Shown here: piece after piece, positions 51,733 through 60,556 of the stretch
How positions within the stretch are numbered: position 1 is the stretch's first letter
Layout of the letters: every line of letters starts with the position of its first letter
DNA from: WYZ-LMO2 sp038731605
GTDB taxonomy: Archaea; Halobacteriota; Archaeoglobi; Archaeoglobales; Archaeoglobaceae
Length of the DNA: 64,000 bases
Reading direction: 5' to 3'
NCBI GenBank assembly: GCA_038731605.1
Contig: JAVYQP010000003.1
Span: 62,001-126,000, forward strand
Position numbers and translations under genes: made by a program
Notes under the pieces: generated by a model
What the model was told of the DNA's origin: nothing
Databases searched by the model: none
What the model saw: the letters and a program-made list of their open reading frames with translations, nothing else

Positions 51733-52264
51733 TGTCATTGCAAGAACGATTTGGCTTCTGCTCCCCGCATATGTTCCGAACAACTTCGCAGTCATCTTGG
51801 GTGGTGTGAAGCCAATGGACTTTGGGAAAAACTTCTTCGACGGAAAAAGAATTTTTGGTGAGGGAAAAACGTTCTCAGGATTCTTCGGAGGGATTCTTGG
51901 CGGTATTTTAATTGCGAATTTGCAGAGAGTTCTCGAAAACGTCTTCGGAGTCTCTATTTTCAGCTCAATAAACTACTTCGAGTTCTTTTTGCTCACCCTT
52001 GCGTTAGCCTTCGGCGCTATGAGCGGTGATTTAGTTGGTAGCTTTGTCAAGCGTCGCTTCAATTTCAAACGTGGCGAGAGCTTTCCTGTTCTGGATCAGA
52101 TTTCTTTCCTCGTATTCGCAATTGCAATCGCTTCGCTTACGCCTGCGTTCTGGAAGCTTTTCAGTGTAGTCGAGATTGCGATTGCGTTCGTAATCACGCC
52201 ACCGCTTCACGTTGCGGTGAACTTGATAGCCTTCAAGCTAAAACTCAAGGAGGTGCCGTGGTGA
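51725..52264 (+). CDS. carS: CDP-archaeol synthase (CarS)
   Basis: This 179-residue membrane protein has about four or five helices and the DUF46/CarS motifs PAYVPNNFAVILGG, FGEGKTFSGFFGG and SGDLVGSFVKRR, ending in PVLDQ. It makes CDP-archaeol from CTP and unsaturated archaetidic acid, the third stage of polar lipid synthesis. ATG 51725 overlaps the DUF1284 stop. Confidence 0.92.
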   Translation: MLDVIARTIWLLLPAYVPNNFAVILGGVKPMDFGKNFFDGKRIFGEGKTFSGFFGGILGGILIANLQRVLENVFGVSIFSSINYFEFFLLTLALAFGAMSGDLVGSFVKRRFNFKRGESFPVLDQISFLVFAIAIASLTPAFWKLFSVVEIAIAFVITPPLHVAVNLIAFKLKLKEVPW

Positions 52265-52626
52265 AGTTCTGCGTCCAGGAACACTTTGCGAAACACCACC
52301 ACTTCGATCTTCGCTTAGAAATGGACGGGGTTGCGAAGAGCTGGGCGATCCCAAAGGGATTCCCAAACGAAGGAGAGAGAAGGCTTGCAATCCAAGTCGA
52401 GGATCACAGCATCGAATACATGGACTTCGAGGGAGTTATCGAAGAGGGCTACGGGAAAGGAGTTGTCAAAATCTGGGACAAAGGGGAATACGAGCTCCTC
52501 AAGAGGACCGAGAACGAGATAAAGTTCAAAGCCTACGGAACCAAGTTGCGGGGGGTTTACGTTTTGCTTAAATTCGAGAAACTCGGAGAAGATTCGTGGC
52601 TTCTCATGAAAGCAAAGGAGAAGTAA
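52258..52626 (+). CDS. stand-alone LigD-type 3'-phosphoesterase
   Basis: This 122-residue protein is the phosphoesterase domain of bacterial LigD without polymerase or ligase. The catalytic residues known for Pseudomonas LigD (H42, H48, D50, R52, H84, Y88) correspond here to H9, H15, D17, R19, H50 and Y54, with near-identical spacing. It trims 3' phosphates and ribonucleotides from DNA ends. Start GTG 52258 or 52261, after a strong ribosome site aaggaggtg; it overlaps carS by seven bases. Confidence 0.9.
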   Translation: MVKFCVQEHFAKHHHFDLRLEMDGVAKSWAIPKGFPNEGERRLAIQVEDHSIEYMDFEGVIEEGYGKGVVKIWDKGEYELLKRTENEIKFKAYGTKLRGVYVLLKFEKLGEDSWLLMKAKEK

Positions 52627-52632
52627 TCACAA

Positions 52633-52642
52633 AAGTTTTAAA
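52633..52642 (+). promoter_or_regulatory. TATA box of aIF2 gamma
   Basis: aagttttaaa lies 21-30 bases before the ATG of the aIF2 gamma gene. Confidence 0.5.
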
Positions 52643-52662
52643 CAAAGCGTTAAGCTTTTGCC

Positions 52663-53883
52663 ATGAAAGAAATCCCGCTTCCCGAAGTCAACATCGGAAT
52701 CGTCGGTCACGTTGATCACGGAAAAACTACCCTTGTCGCTGCGCTCAGCGGTGTTTGGACAGACAGACACAGCGAAGAGATAAAGAAAGGAATTTCGATA
52801 AAGCTCGGCTATGCGGATGCAACTTTTAGAAAATGCCCTGTATGCGAAGGTGTTGAAGCGTTCACAACCGAGGCTATTTGCCCAATACACGGCGTTGAAA
52901 CCGAAATTCTTCGCACGGTCAGCTTTGTCGACAGCCCTGGGCACGAGATGCTGATGGCTACCATGCTGAGCGGTGCTGCGCTGATGGATGGTGCGATTCT
53001 CGTGATTGCGGCGAACGAGAAATGTCCAAGACCTCAGACGAGAGAACATCTCTCCGCCTTAGAAGTCATCGGAATAAAGAGAATCGTGATTGTGCAGAAC
53101 AAAATCGACATCGTTCCAAGGGAAAGAGTTTTAGAGAACTTCCGAGAGATACAGGAGTTCGTTCGCGGAACTATTGCTGAGAACGCACCAATAATTCCGA
53201 TTTCCGCACAGCAGAAGGTAAACATAGATGCGCTGATCAAAACAATCGAAGAAACGATCCCAACTCCACCACGAGACTTGAAGTCTCCGCCCCTCATGCA
53301 AGTCGCAAGAAGTTTCGATGTGAACAAGCCAAAGACGAAGCCCGAAAATTTGCTTGGCGGCGTTCTTGGTGGAAGCCTGATGAGGGGTAAGCTCAGAGTG
53401 GGCGAAGAGATCGAGATAAGACCAGGCATAAAAGGAGAGAGAAACTGGACCCCTATTACAACTACGGTTGAGAGCATAATGGCCTCGGGAAGGTTCATCG
53501 AGGAAGCAACACCAGGCGGGCTTATAGGGGTTGCAACAAAGCTCGATCCATTCTTAACCAAGGCGGACAACATGGTCGGAAACGTTTTGGGGCATCCAAA
53601 CGAGCTACCACCGGTGCTCAGGGAGTTCACAATGGAAGTTCAGCTGTTTGAGAACGTCGTTGGTCTTGAGGAGAGCTTAAAAGTTGAGAAGATAAAAACG
53701 AACGAACCATTGATGCTCGCAGTTGGAACTGCGATCACCTTAGGAGACGTGAAGTCTGTGAGAAACGAGATCGTGGAGGTCAACCTAAGGCGCCCAGTCT
53801 GCGCAGAAGAAGGATGGAGAGTTGCGATCAGCAGAAGAGTTGGAGGGAGATGGAGGTTAATAGGTTCGGGAGTAATTGCGTAG
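52663..53883 (+). CDS. translation initiation factor aIF2 gamma
   Basis: This 406-residue GTPase has GHVDHGKT (G1), DSPGH (G3) and QNKID (G4), a zinc knuckle (CPVCEGVEAF...CPIHG) and two beta-barrel domains. The trimeric aIF2 delivers initiator tRNA to the small subunit. The PIN-domain gene starts inside its 3' end (34-base overlap). Confidence 0.96.
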   Translation: MKEIPLPEVNIGIVGHVDHGKTTLVAALSGVWTDRHSEEIKKGISIKLGYADATFRKCPVCEGVEAFTTEAICPIHGVETEILRTVSFVDSPGHEMLMATMLSGAALMDGAILVIAANEKCPRPQTREHLSALEVIGIKRIVIVQNKIDIVPRERVLENFREIQEFVRGTIAENAPIIPISAQQKVNIDALIKTIEETIPTPPRDLKSPPLMQVARSFDVNKPKTKPENLLGGVLGGSLMRGKLRVGEEIEIRPGIKGERNWTPITTTVESIMASGRFIEEATPGGLIGVATKLDPFLTKADNMVGNVLGHPNELPPVLREFTMEVQLFENVVGLEESLKVEKIKTNEPLMLAVGTAITLGDVKSVRNEIVEVNLRRPVCAEEGWRVAISRRVGGRWRLIGSGVIA

Positions 53884-54215
53884 TGTTTGACACGAACGCA
53901 CTCATCTATGCGGTGAAGAACAAAGTCGACCTGAGCGAGTTCAAGATCGTGCTACCGAAAGCTGTGCTTGAAGAGCTGAAGAGCCTTGAAAAAAGGCTGA
54001 GCGGAGAAGACAAAATCGCAGTTAGGGTTGCTTTGAAGATCGCCGAAAAAGCGGAGATCGTCGATAGCGAAAGCGGTGACGCTGGGATCCTTGAGGTTGC
54101 GAAGAGAATGTGCTCTCCAATAGTGACGAACGACAAGGAACTCAGAAAAAAAGCTGAAAAACTCGGAATCCCAACTGCGTATGTGAAGCTCGGAAAAATT
54201 GTGGTCAACCTATGA
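53850..54215 (+). CDS. FCF1/UTP23-like PIN-domain protein
   Basis: This 121-residue protein has PIN acidic residues in VVFDTNALIYAV, PKAVLEELKSLEK, GDAGILEVA and VTNDKELRKKA. Archaeal homologues resemble the FCF1/UTP23 rRNA-processing nucleases. The ATG at 53850 is preferred to an earlier ATG inside aIF2 gamma. It is convergent with trpS (11-base overlap). Confidence 0.85.
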   Translation: MEVNRFGSNCVVFDTNALIYAVKNKVDLSEFKIVLPKAVLEELKSLEKRLSGEDKIAVRVALKIAEKAEIVDSESGDAGILEVAKRMCSPIVTNDKELRKKAEKLGIPTAYVKLGKIVVNL

Positions 54216-55467
54216 TCTCGTAGTCTTCGAGTTTCGATTCCGCTTCGTCCACTTTTTCCTTGTGCTCCTTGAGGAATTCGAGTAGAAGGCTTTCTGCGTA
54301 TCTCTTGCATTCCCCGCAGAGCATTTTGCCACTTCTGCAGTCTTCTCTAATTCTCTCGAGCTCCTTGTCATCCTCGACCAAGTGGAAGGAGTAGAACTCA
54401 AAAACAACGCAGTTCTCCGGAACGCCACCGAGCTTTCTTTGCTCTTCCGCTGTCGCTCTACCGCCAGTGAGCGCACTCCTAAGCTTTTTAACCGCAATTT
54501 CTGGCTTTTCAAAAAGCGAAATGTAGCTCTCTGGTTTGCTCGAGCTCATCTTCCCTCCCATTAGTCCGGTCGTGAATCTGTGATACGTTGAACTCGGGGG
54601 GATGAACGCATACCCGCCTAACTCGACTTCAAGCCTTCTGATCTCTTTCTCGATCTCTTCCTCGTTCCCAAAAACGTCAACATGCCCTGAGAACTTCTTC
54701 GTTTCAAAGCCAAGTTTCGCAACTTTCTCGAGGAGATCGTTCTTTTTGCTTCGCACTCTGATGCCTTTTTCAATTTTTTCGAGCGAGAACAAGTTCATCC
54801 TCGAAGCCAAGTCCCTCGTCAACCTGAGATGCGGGTCTTGATCCGCGCCAACTGGAACGATGACAGCCTTAGGACCTCCGAACTCCTTCAGTTGGGGATG
54901 GAGAATGTCTGCGGACTGTATTAACGAAACTATCGCCTTTGAAACACTCGTGTCGCCAGCAAATCCGTAAATAGCTCTCATTTCGTTGAAGTTCACTTCA
55001 GAAGAAAGTTCGTAGGCAAGATCTTTCACGAGATCGTTCTTAGACTGGAAGTAGATCACAGCGTTCTTTTCGAGCCCAAGCGCAATTATGCTCTTGACGT
55101 ATTTCATCCCGAGCTCCCTTGTTTTGTCCCAGCTTATTCCTCGAACCAAGTGCGCCTCCATGTCTGCGATCGCCACAAAGGCTTTTGCACCCATTTTTTG
55201 GTGCCAGACTATTTCGTCCATCGTCATCTTGTGCCCAAAGTGGATTTCTCCCGAAGGCATGAAGCCCGACATAACTGCGAACGTCTCTTTTCTCTTCATC
55301 GCTTCCAGTATTCTCTCGTAGTCCCTGTGCGCAAATATAACGCCACGGCGCATTAGTTTGTGTGCATTCGGAATTGAGTTGCGCAACTCCGAGAAATCAG
55401 AGAGCCCAAAGTCTTCGATTAACCTTCGATAATCAACAACTCCCTCAACTTCCCAGGGTGTGATCAC
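54205..55467 (-). CDS. trpS: tryptophanyl-tRNA synthetase
   Basis: This 420-residue class Ic synthetase has the HIGH-like PSGEIHFGHKM and the KMSKS-like GGKMSSSKPE. The N-terminal extension and overall order are archaeal/eukaryotic. It charges tRNA-Trp. GTG start at 55467. Confidence 0.96.
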   Translation of the reverse strand: MITPWEVEGVVDYRRLIEDFGLSDFSELRNSIPNAHKLMRRGVIFAHRDYERILEAMKRKETFAVMSGFMPSGEIHFGHKMTMDEIVWHQKMGAKAFVAIADMEAHLVRGISWDKTRELGMKYVKSIIALGLEKNAVIYFQSKNDLVKDLAYELSSEVNFNEMRAIYGFAGDTSVSKAIVSLIQSADILHPQLKEFGGPKAVIVPVGADQDPHLRLTRDLASRMNLFSLEKIEKGIRVRSKKNDLLEKVAKLGFETKKFSGHVDVFGNEEEIEKEIRRLEVELGGYAFIPPSSTYHRFTTGLMGGKMSSSKPESYISLFEKPEIAVKKLRSALTGGRATAEEQRKLGGVPENCVVFEFYSFHLVEDDKELERIREDCRSGKMLCGECKRYAESLLLEFLKEHKEKVDEAESKLEDYEIIG

Positions 55468-55516
55468 AACTCTGCGTTTGCATTAGATTAATATTTCTTG
55501 TGCAAAAAATCGCTCG

Positions 55517-56410
55517 ATGATCCAGATAATGGGAGCGGGAGCGTTAGGATCGCTCATCGGTGGATTACTGCAGATGTCCGGAAAAGAAGTTGTTTTCGTC
55601 GCAAGGGGTAAACAGCTCGAAGCTTTGAAGAAAAAACTCGTGATAACTGGGCTTATCGATGCAGAACTGAGCGTAAAAGCAGTCGAAAAGCCTGTGAACG
55701 CAGACATCACTTTCTTCACGGTCAAAGCATACGACAGCAACGTCGCATCGAGAGCCTTGAGCGAAGTTGATCCCGGAATTGTTTGCACGCTCCAGAATGG
55801 AATAGGAGTTGAGGAGATCTTGAGAAACCACGTCAAAAGAGTGGTTCGTGGTGTAACGAGCTATGGTGCGAACTTGGCAGATTATGGAAAGGTTGTTTAC
55901 GCTGGAAAAGGAGTCGTTTACCTCCCAAAGCAAGACGACGCAGAGATCGTTGCGAAAGTCTTAAGAGATGCGGGTTTCAGCGTTGAAATCGTTGACGACA
56001 TCGAATTTCGAGTCTGGGCTAAAGCCATCGTGAACTCGGTGATAAACCCCTTGACTGCGATATGCAGAGTTCGCAACGGCTTCGTAGTTGAGAACGAGAA
56101 TCTGCGAAAAATCGCAGAAAGAGTTGCGAAGGAGGGCGAGATGCTGATGAGAAAACTCGGCTACGAGTTCAACGCATTCGATGAAGTATTAAAGGTCGCA
56201 AAGATGACCGCAAAGAACAAATCGTCGATGCTCCAAGACGTGCTCCGTGGAAAAAGGACAGAAGTTGATTTTATAAACGGTGCGATCGTTGAAAAGTGCA
56301 AGGAGCTTGGGGTTGATTGCACCTACAACGAAATTCTCTGGAGACTCGTGAAGGGGATAGAAGATGGAATTGCTCTACGTGATCCTGATCTCCGCACTGC
56401 CGATTTTTGA
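55517..56410 (+). CDS. ketopantoate reductase family (PanE/ApbA)
   Basis: This 297-residue dehydrogenase begins IQIMGAGALGSLIGGLL (Rossmann motif) and has the catalytic lysine region WAKAIVNSVINPLTAI and KNKSSMLQDVLRGKRTEVDFINGAIV. It reduces 2-dehydropantoate to pantoate with NADPH for CoA synthesis. Its end overlaps the next gene by 47 bases. Confidence 0.92.
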   Translation: MIQIMGAGALGSLIGGLLQMSGKEVVFVARGKQLEALKKKLVITGLIDAELSVKAVEKPVNADITFFTVKAYDSNVASRALSEVDPGIVCTLQNGIGVEEILRNHVKRVVRGVTSYGANLADYGKVVYAGKGVVYLPKQDDAEIVAKVLRDAGFSVEIVDDIEFRVWAKAIVNSVINPLTAICRVRNGFVVENENLRKIAERVAKEGEMLMRKLGYEFNAFDEVLKVAKMTAKNKSSMLQDVLRGKRTEVDFINGAIVEKCKELGVDCTYNEILWRLVKGIEDGIALRDPDLRTADF

Positions 56411-56810
56411 GCTTCGAGCTGGGATACCAGTTGCGATATACTATGGCTTCAAGCCGTGGGAAGCTTACACGCTTGCGATCTTCGGCAATTTCCTGCCTGT
56501 GCCGTTTCTACTGCTCCTCCTAAACAAAATGCTCGAAATTGCAAAGAGGTTCAGAACGCTTTGGGCAATCTACGAGTTTATCCATCTCCGAGTCGAGAAG
56601 AGGCGTGAGATCGTCGAGAAATACGGATACCTCGGCTTAACGCTTTTCGTCGCAATCCCTCTTCCAGTTACAGGCGCCTGGACTGCGTCACTCTTAGCCT
56701 TTCTCCTCGGGCTGAACAATCTAAAGGCTTCGATTGCGATTCTTCTTGGAATAATGATCGCAGGGATCATCGTTCTGATTCCGGTCGTTGGCATAGCGAA
56801 GCTACTATGA
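56364..56810 (+). CDS. small-multidrug export family membrane protein (COG2426)
   Basis: This 148-residue protein has about four helices and the COG2426 pattern: ALPIFELRAGIPVAI near the start and LFVAIPLPVTGAWTASLLAFLLGL in the middle. The transport function is not proven for the family. It starts inside panE. Confidence 0.8.
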   Translation: MELLYVILISALPIFELRAGIPVAIYYGFKPWEAYTLAIFGNFLPVPFLLLLLNKMLEIAKRFRTLWAIYEFIHLRVEKRREIVEKYGYLGLTLFVAIPLPVTGAWTASLLAFLLGLNNLKASIAILLGIMIAGIIVLIPVVGIAKLL

Positions 56811-56841
56811 AAGTATATAAGCCCAAAAATCGAAAGGGATT

Positions 56842-57462
56842 GTGCTAAGAGCAGAGCTTCACGTGCACTCCCGCTATAGCGACGGCTTGGATAGCGTGGA
56901 AAAACTCGTGAAAGAAGCTATAAAAAAGGGGATCGAAGTCATCTCGATCACAGACCACGACACCTTAAACGGCTCTCTCAGCGCTCTCGAATTCGTTGAA
57001 GCGGAGAAGCTCGAGATCATCGTAATTCCAGGGGTTGAAATTTCCACGAGCTCTGGGCATCTTCTTGCCTACGGGATTTTCCAAGAGATCGAGGCAAATC
57101 TTTCGATGGAGGAGACTTGTAAAAGAGTCCGAGAGATTGGAGGGATTTCAGTATTGGCGCATCCCTTCGACTTTTTGAGAAATGGAACGATAAGGGTTGG
57201 CGATTTCAAGTTTGCTGACTGCATAGAGGTTTTCAACGCAAAGAACTACTTCAACTTCCTTGCGAGCTTCTTCGCAAAGAGATTCAGAAAACACGGCATC
57301 GGTGGAAGCGATGCGCACTGCGCAAGGCATTTGGGGCTCGTCATCAACTACCTCGAATCCGCAGATAAAAGCGCAATCCTAAACGCCTTGTTCGACGGAA
57401 AAAGGCAAGGGTTCATCGAAAGAGTGTCATTTCTGCTATCTCGGATAAATCGTAAACTTTGA
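56842..57462 (+). CDS. PHP-domain phosphoesterase
   Basis: This 206-residue protein has all PHP metal motifs: HVHSRYSDG, ITDHDT, GVEIST, LAHPFD and GGSDAH. Such small PHP proteins include the TrpH/RNase AM group. The substrate is not known. It starts at GTG 56842 and its end overlaps the convergent Fe-S gene by 50 bases. Confidence 0.85.
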   Translation: MLRAELHVHSRYSDGLDSVEKLVKEAIKKGIEVISITDHDTLNGSLSALEFVEAEKLEIIVIPGVEISTSSGHLLAYGIFQEIEANLSMEETCKRVREIGGISVLAHPFDFLRNGTIRVGDFKFADCIEVFNAKNYFNFLASFFAKRFRKHGIGGSDAHCARHLGLVINYLESADKSAILNALFDGKRQGFIERVSFLLSRINRKL

Positions 57463-58468
57463 TCCTTTTCCCGCCAACTCTTGTGAAGTTGTATTCGCAA
57501 AATGGGCAAGAAGTTATCAAAACATTTGTTCCAGTTGATAGAGCTTCCCTTATCCTCTCCTCACAGATCGCAACCGAGATCTCTCTAAACTGACTCCTAA
57601 GCCCCCCGCCAGCGCCACAGCATAGCGAATATTCCCTGTTCCTCTCCATTTCCACGAGATCGATGCCTGCTCTCTTTATGACTTTCCTCGGCTCCTCGTA
57701 AACGTTCATATGCCTCCCGAGATGGCATGGGTCGTGGTAAGTTGCTTTGATGCCAAGATCTCCTTTTATCTTGTCAGCCAGAACCATCGAGATGTGCTTC
57801 ACTTCTATCTCGAACTCGTATCCAAGCTCTTTTGCGAGCTTTGGGTAATCACGGGAGATTGTCCTAAAACATCCGGGGCAGGAAGTGATTATCTCTTCAA
57901 TTCCAGCCCTCTGCCAAGCTCTGTAGTTTCTCTCGAAGAGAAGCCTACCAACGTTCTTCTGACCAGTTCTTAAGAATGGGGAACCGCAACAAAACTCTGA
58001 AGAGCCAAGAACCGTGAACTCTACCCCAAGCTCTTTAAGCGCTCTTGCAGAAGATCTCGCAATGTTCTGTAGCTTATAGCTCGCTGTGCATCCAGCAAAG
58101 TATAGGGTTTTTGAGTTTTCAACGCTAAAATCGAGCCAGTTCGCTCTTTTCTCTGGTTGCCCACTGTATGGATTGAAGTATTTCAACGTGATCTCTCCGA
58201 GCTTTTTGTGAATTGGGAGCGGTGCAAATTTTTTCTCCACAAATTCTTCTCTCTTCTTCTCCCAAAGCTCAACAAGCTTCAGATTTACAGGGCAAACGAC
58301 TTCGCAAAGCCCGCAAGTTGTGCACTTAAAGAAATCTCGCACAATCCTTTCATCGATTTTTCCTTGCTTAGTAAGAATGATCTTGCCCCTCGGTGACGTG
58401 GACTCGATTCTCTCGACCACAAAAGTTGGACAGACATTGCAGAGCCCGCAACTTATGCACTCGTTCAT
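57413..58468 (-). CDS. GlcF/HdrD-like Fe-S subunit of a D-hydroxyacid dehydrogenase
   Basis: This 351-residue protein has an N-terminal cluster site (CISCGLCNVCP), CTTCGLCEVVCP, and two CCG domains (FAGCTASYKLQ...FCCGSPF...SCPGCF; HDPCHLGRHMN...LCCGAGGGL...SCPFCEY). It overlaps the preceding FAD-subunit gene by four bases, so they form a two-subunit D-lactate/glycolate-type dehydrogenase, passing electrons to menaquinone or another carrier. Confidence 0.88.
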   Translation of the reverse strand: MNECISCGLCNVCPTFVVERIESTSPRGKIILTKQGKIDERIVRDFFKCTTCGLCEVVCPVNLKLVELWEKKREEFVEKKFAPLPIHKKLGEITLKYFNPYSGQPEKRANWLDFSVENSKTLYFAGCTASYKLQNIARSSARALKELGVEFTVLGSSEFCCGSPFLRTGQKNVGRLLFERNYRAWQRAGIEEIITSCPGCFRTISRDYPKLAKELGYEFEIEVKHISMVLADKIKGDLGIKATYHDPCHLGRHMNVYEEPRKVIKRAGIDLVEMERNREYSLCCGAGGGLRSQFREISVAICEERIREALSTGTNVLITSCPFCEYNFTRVGGKRIKVYDLSEIAEMTLFR

Positions 58469-59646
58469 AAAAATCTCTCCAAGACTCCAATAATCCTCGA
58501 AAAGACGTTCGGCTCAAGTTTCCTTGGGTTGAGAAGATCTTTGGGATCGACTTTTCTTTTGAAGTCTCGGAGTTCCTTGCTGGACTTGTGAGAGAACAGC
58601 ATTCCAGTTGCATAGACTTTTCCTCCGAATTTTTCTGCAATTCTGACAAACTTCAGCGCTTTGATCATGTTTTTGTAGCCAGCACTAAAGCTCCCAAGAA
58701 ATACGACGCAATCCTTCGAGAAAATCGCTTCAATTCCCTCCGCAACTCTTTTTGCATTTTCGTAGAAGTCCGTAGCCTTTTCGTAGGGCACCGCTACTTC
58801 GGAGAACACCCTTTTTCCCTTGCTCGCAACCCTCAAAGGCGTAAGTCTTCTCGCCCACATCTTTGCGCCGAGCTCGTTGCCTTCGATGTCCTCGGAGCAG
58901 AGCAACAACGTATCTTGCGCATCGTAACCTTCCATCTGCATTAGCCTTGAGTCCTTGAAGGTTGCGTGGTAAGCGCTTTCAAGCCTCGAAACTGCGTCGT
59001 TGAACTTACAAGAAATAGCCCTCGCTCTAATTTCACTGTTCTCCCTCAGCTTTATGCAAGCCCTTGCGATTAAGCCTGTTGTTCCGAATGCGCCGACGTA
59101 ACGCCCCAAATCCTCGCCCTTCACAACTCTTAACCCTTTAAAATCAACGACTTCTATCCACTCCAAATTATCCCCAATCCCACCATACCGAAGGCTTCCA
59201 ATTCCATAGCCACTTTGTGCAATCCAACCTCCGACTGTTGAAACCGAAGCGCTCGTCGGATAAACTCGCAAAGCTTTCCCAATCTTATTCGCATATCTTT
59301 CTATCTCCATCCAAATCGCTCCACCTTCTGCGATCACCACGTTGTCTCGAAACTCGAAGTTCGAAATTCGCTTGAAATCAACGACGACGCACTCCTCAAG
59401 CGGGACGCAACCACCGTAAGCGGAAGTTGCGGAGCCTCGAGGGACGATCGGTAACTCGAATCTCTCACAGATCTCGAGAATTCGGATTAGCTCGTCGATC
59501 TTGCTCGGCTGGACAACGATCAATGGCTTTTTTACAAACTTCGAGAGTGGCTTCGGTATGAGGGAAAAGTCATAGCGGTAAATCCCCAAAACTTCGGGAT
59601 GAGCTTCAACCTTCGTGAATTTCGAAAAGGCTGTTTGGACGTCCAC
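58465..59646 (-). CDS. FAD-linked D-lactate/glycolate-type dehydrogenase
   Basis: This 393-residue protein has the PCMH-type FAD domain (IVPRGSATSAYGGCVPLEECVVVDFKRIS, SVSTVGGWIAQSGYGIGSLRYGGIGDNLEWIEVV) and the C-terminal cap ending KVDPKDLLNPRKL. It is a GlcD/Dld family member. The substrate is uncertain between D-lactate, glycolate and longer 2-hydroxyacids. Confidence 0.88.
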   Translation of the reverse strand: MDVQTAFSKFTKVEAHPEVLGIYRYDFSLIPKPLSKFVKKPLIVVQPSKIDELIRILEICERFELPIVPRGSATSAYGGCVPLEECVVVDFKRISNFEFRDNVVIAEGGAIWMEIERYANKIGKALRVYPTSASVSTVGGWIAQSGYGIGSLRYGGIGDNLEWIEVVDFKGLRVVKGEDLGRYVGAFGTTGLIARACIKLRENSEIRARAISCKFNDAVSRLESAYHATFKDSRLMQMEGYDAQDTLLLCSEDIEGNELGAKMWARRLTPLRVASKGKRVFSEVAVPYEKATDFYENAKRVAEGIEAIFSKDCVVFLGSFSAGYKNMIKALKFVRIAEKFGGKVYATGMLFSHKSSKELRDFKRKVDPKDLLNPRKLEPNVFSRIIGVLERFL

Positions 59647-59732
59647 AAATTCACTGTATTGCTAACATAAATAGCTTTTTGTATAACTATAAATGTTTAT
59701 TTAACAATCATACAAGATGAAACTAAAAGAAA

Positions 59733-59742
59733 AAGCTTATAT
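59733..59742 (+). promoter_or_regulatory. TATA box that fixes the aldolase start
   Basis: aagcttatat lies 23-32 bases before ATG 59765. An upstream ATG at 59717 would put this box inside the coding region, so 59765 is the better start. Confidence 0.55.
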
Positions 59743-59764
59743 TGCTACTTTGAAACTAACTGGC

Positions 59765-60556
59765 ATGATTGGGAAAAAGATTAGGTTGGAGCGTATCATC
59801 AACAGGAACACGAAGAACACCGTAATAGTTCCGATGGACCACGGCGTATCGATGGGACCGATAGAGGGGCTCGTGAACTTGGCAAAAACGATAGATGCGG
59901 TTGCGGAAGGTGGGGCGAACGCAGTTGTTGTGCACAAGGGCATCGTTGCCTACGGACATCGTGGCTATGGAAAGGACGTTGGACTTATAATCCACCTCAG
60001 CGCTTCGACGACGCTTTCGCCGGATCCAAACGAAAAAGTGCTTGTTTGCACCGTTGAGGAGGCGATCAAGCTTGGTGCAGACGCAGTGAGCGTTCACGTA
60101 AACGTGGGAAGCAAGACGGAAGCGGAACAGCTCAAAACCTTGGGAGAAATTTCCAAGGTCTGCGCAGAGTGGGGAATGCCCTTGCTTGCGATGATGTATC
60201 CACGTGGGGAGAAGGTGAACCAATTCGATGCAAAAGCGGTAGCGCTCGCCGCAAGGGTTGGAGCTGAGCTCGGTGCGGACATAGTTAAGACGAACTTCAC
60301 CGGAGACGTTGAGAGCTTCAAGAAGGTCGTCGAGGGGTGTCCAGTGCCGGTTGTGATCGCAGGCGGACCGAAGATGAGTAGCGATGAAGAGCTTTTGCAG
60401 ATGGTGCGCATGGCTATGGACGCTGGAGCGAGGGGGGTTGCGATAGGGAGGAACATATTCCAAGCCGAGAATCCGACGAAGATGACGAGAGCGATTGCGA
60501 TGATAGTCCACGAGAACGCAGACGTTAAGACTGCGCTCGAGTACCTGCGGAGCTAA
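59765..60556 (+). CDS. class I aldolase-family ADH synthase (aromatic pathway)
   Basis: This 263-residue protein starts MIGKKIRLERI and has NTVIVPMDHGVSMGPIEGL, GKDVGLIIHLSASTTLSPDPN, the Schiff-base lysine region ADIVKTNFTGD, and VVIAGGPK. It matches archaeal 2-amino-3,7-dideoxy-D-threo-hept-6-ulosonate synthase (MJ0400 type), which feeds 3-dehydroquinate synthesis in archaea. A fructose-bisphosphate aldolase role is the alternative. The longer start at 59717 is rejected because of the TATA box. Confidence 0.85.
   Translation: MIGKKIRLERIINRNTKNTVIVPMDHGVSMGPIEGLVNLAKTIDAVAEGGANAVVVHKGIVAYGHRGYGKDVGLIIHLSASTTLSPDPNEKVLVCTVEEAIKLGADAVSVHVNVGSKTEAEQLKTLGEISKVCAEWGMPLLAMMYPRGEKVNQFDAKAVALAARVGAELGADIVKTNFTGDVESFKKVVEGCPVPVVIAGGPKMSSDEELLQMVRMAMDAGARGVAIGRNIFQAENPTKMTRAIAMIVHENADVKTALEYLRS

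Noticed and set aside
59717..59764. 16-residue N-terminal extension of the aldolase-family enzyme
   Set aside because: It would contain the TATA-like box and is not part of the usual family start MIGKKIRLERI.
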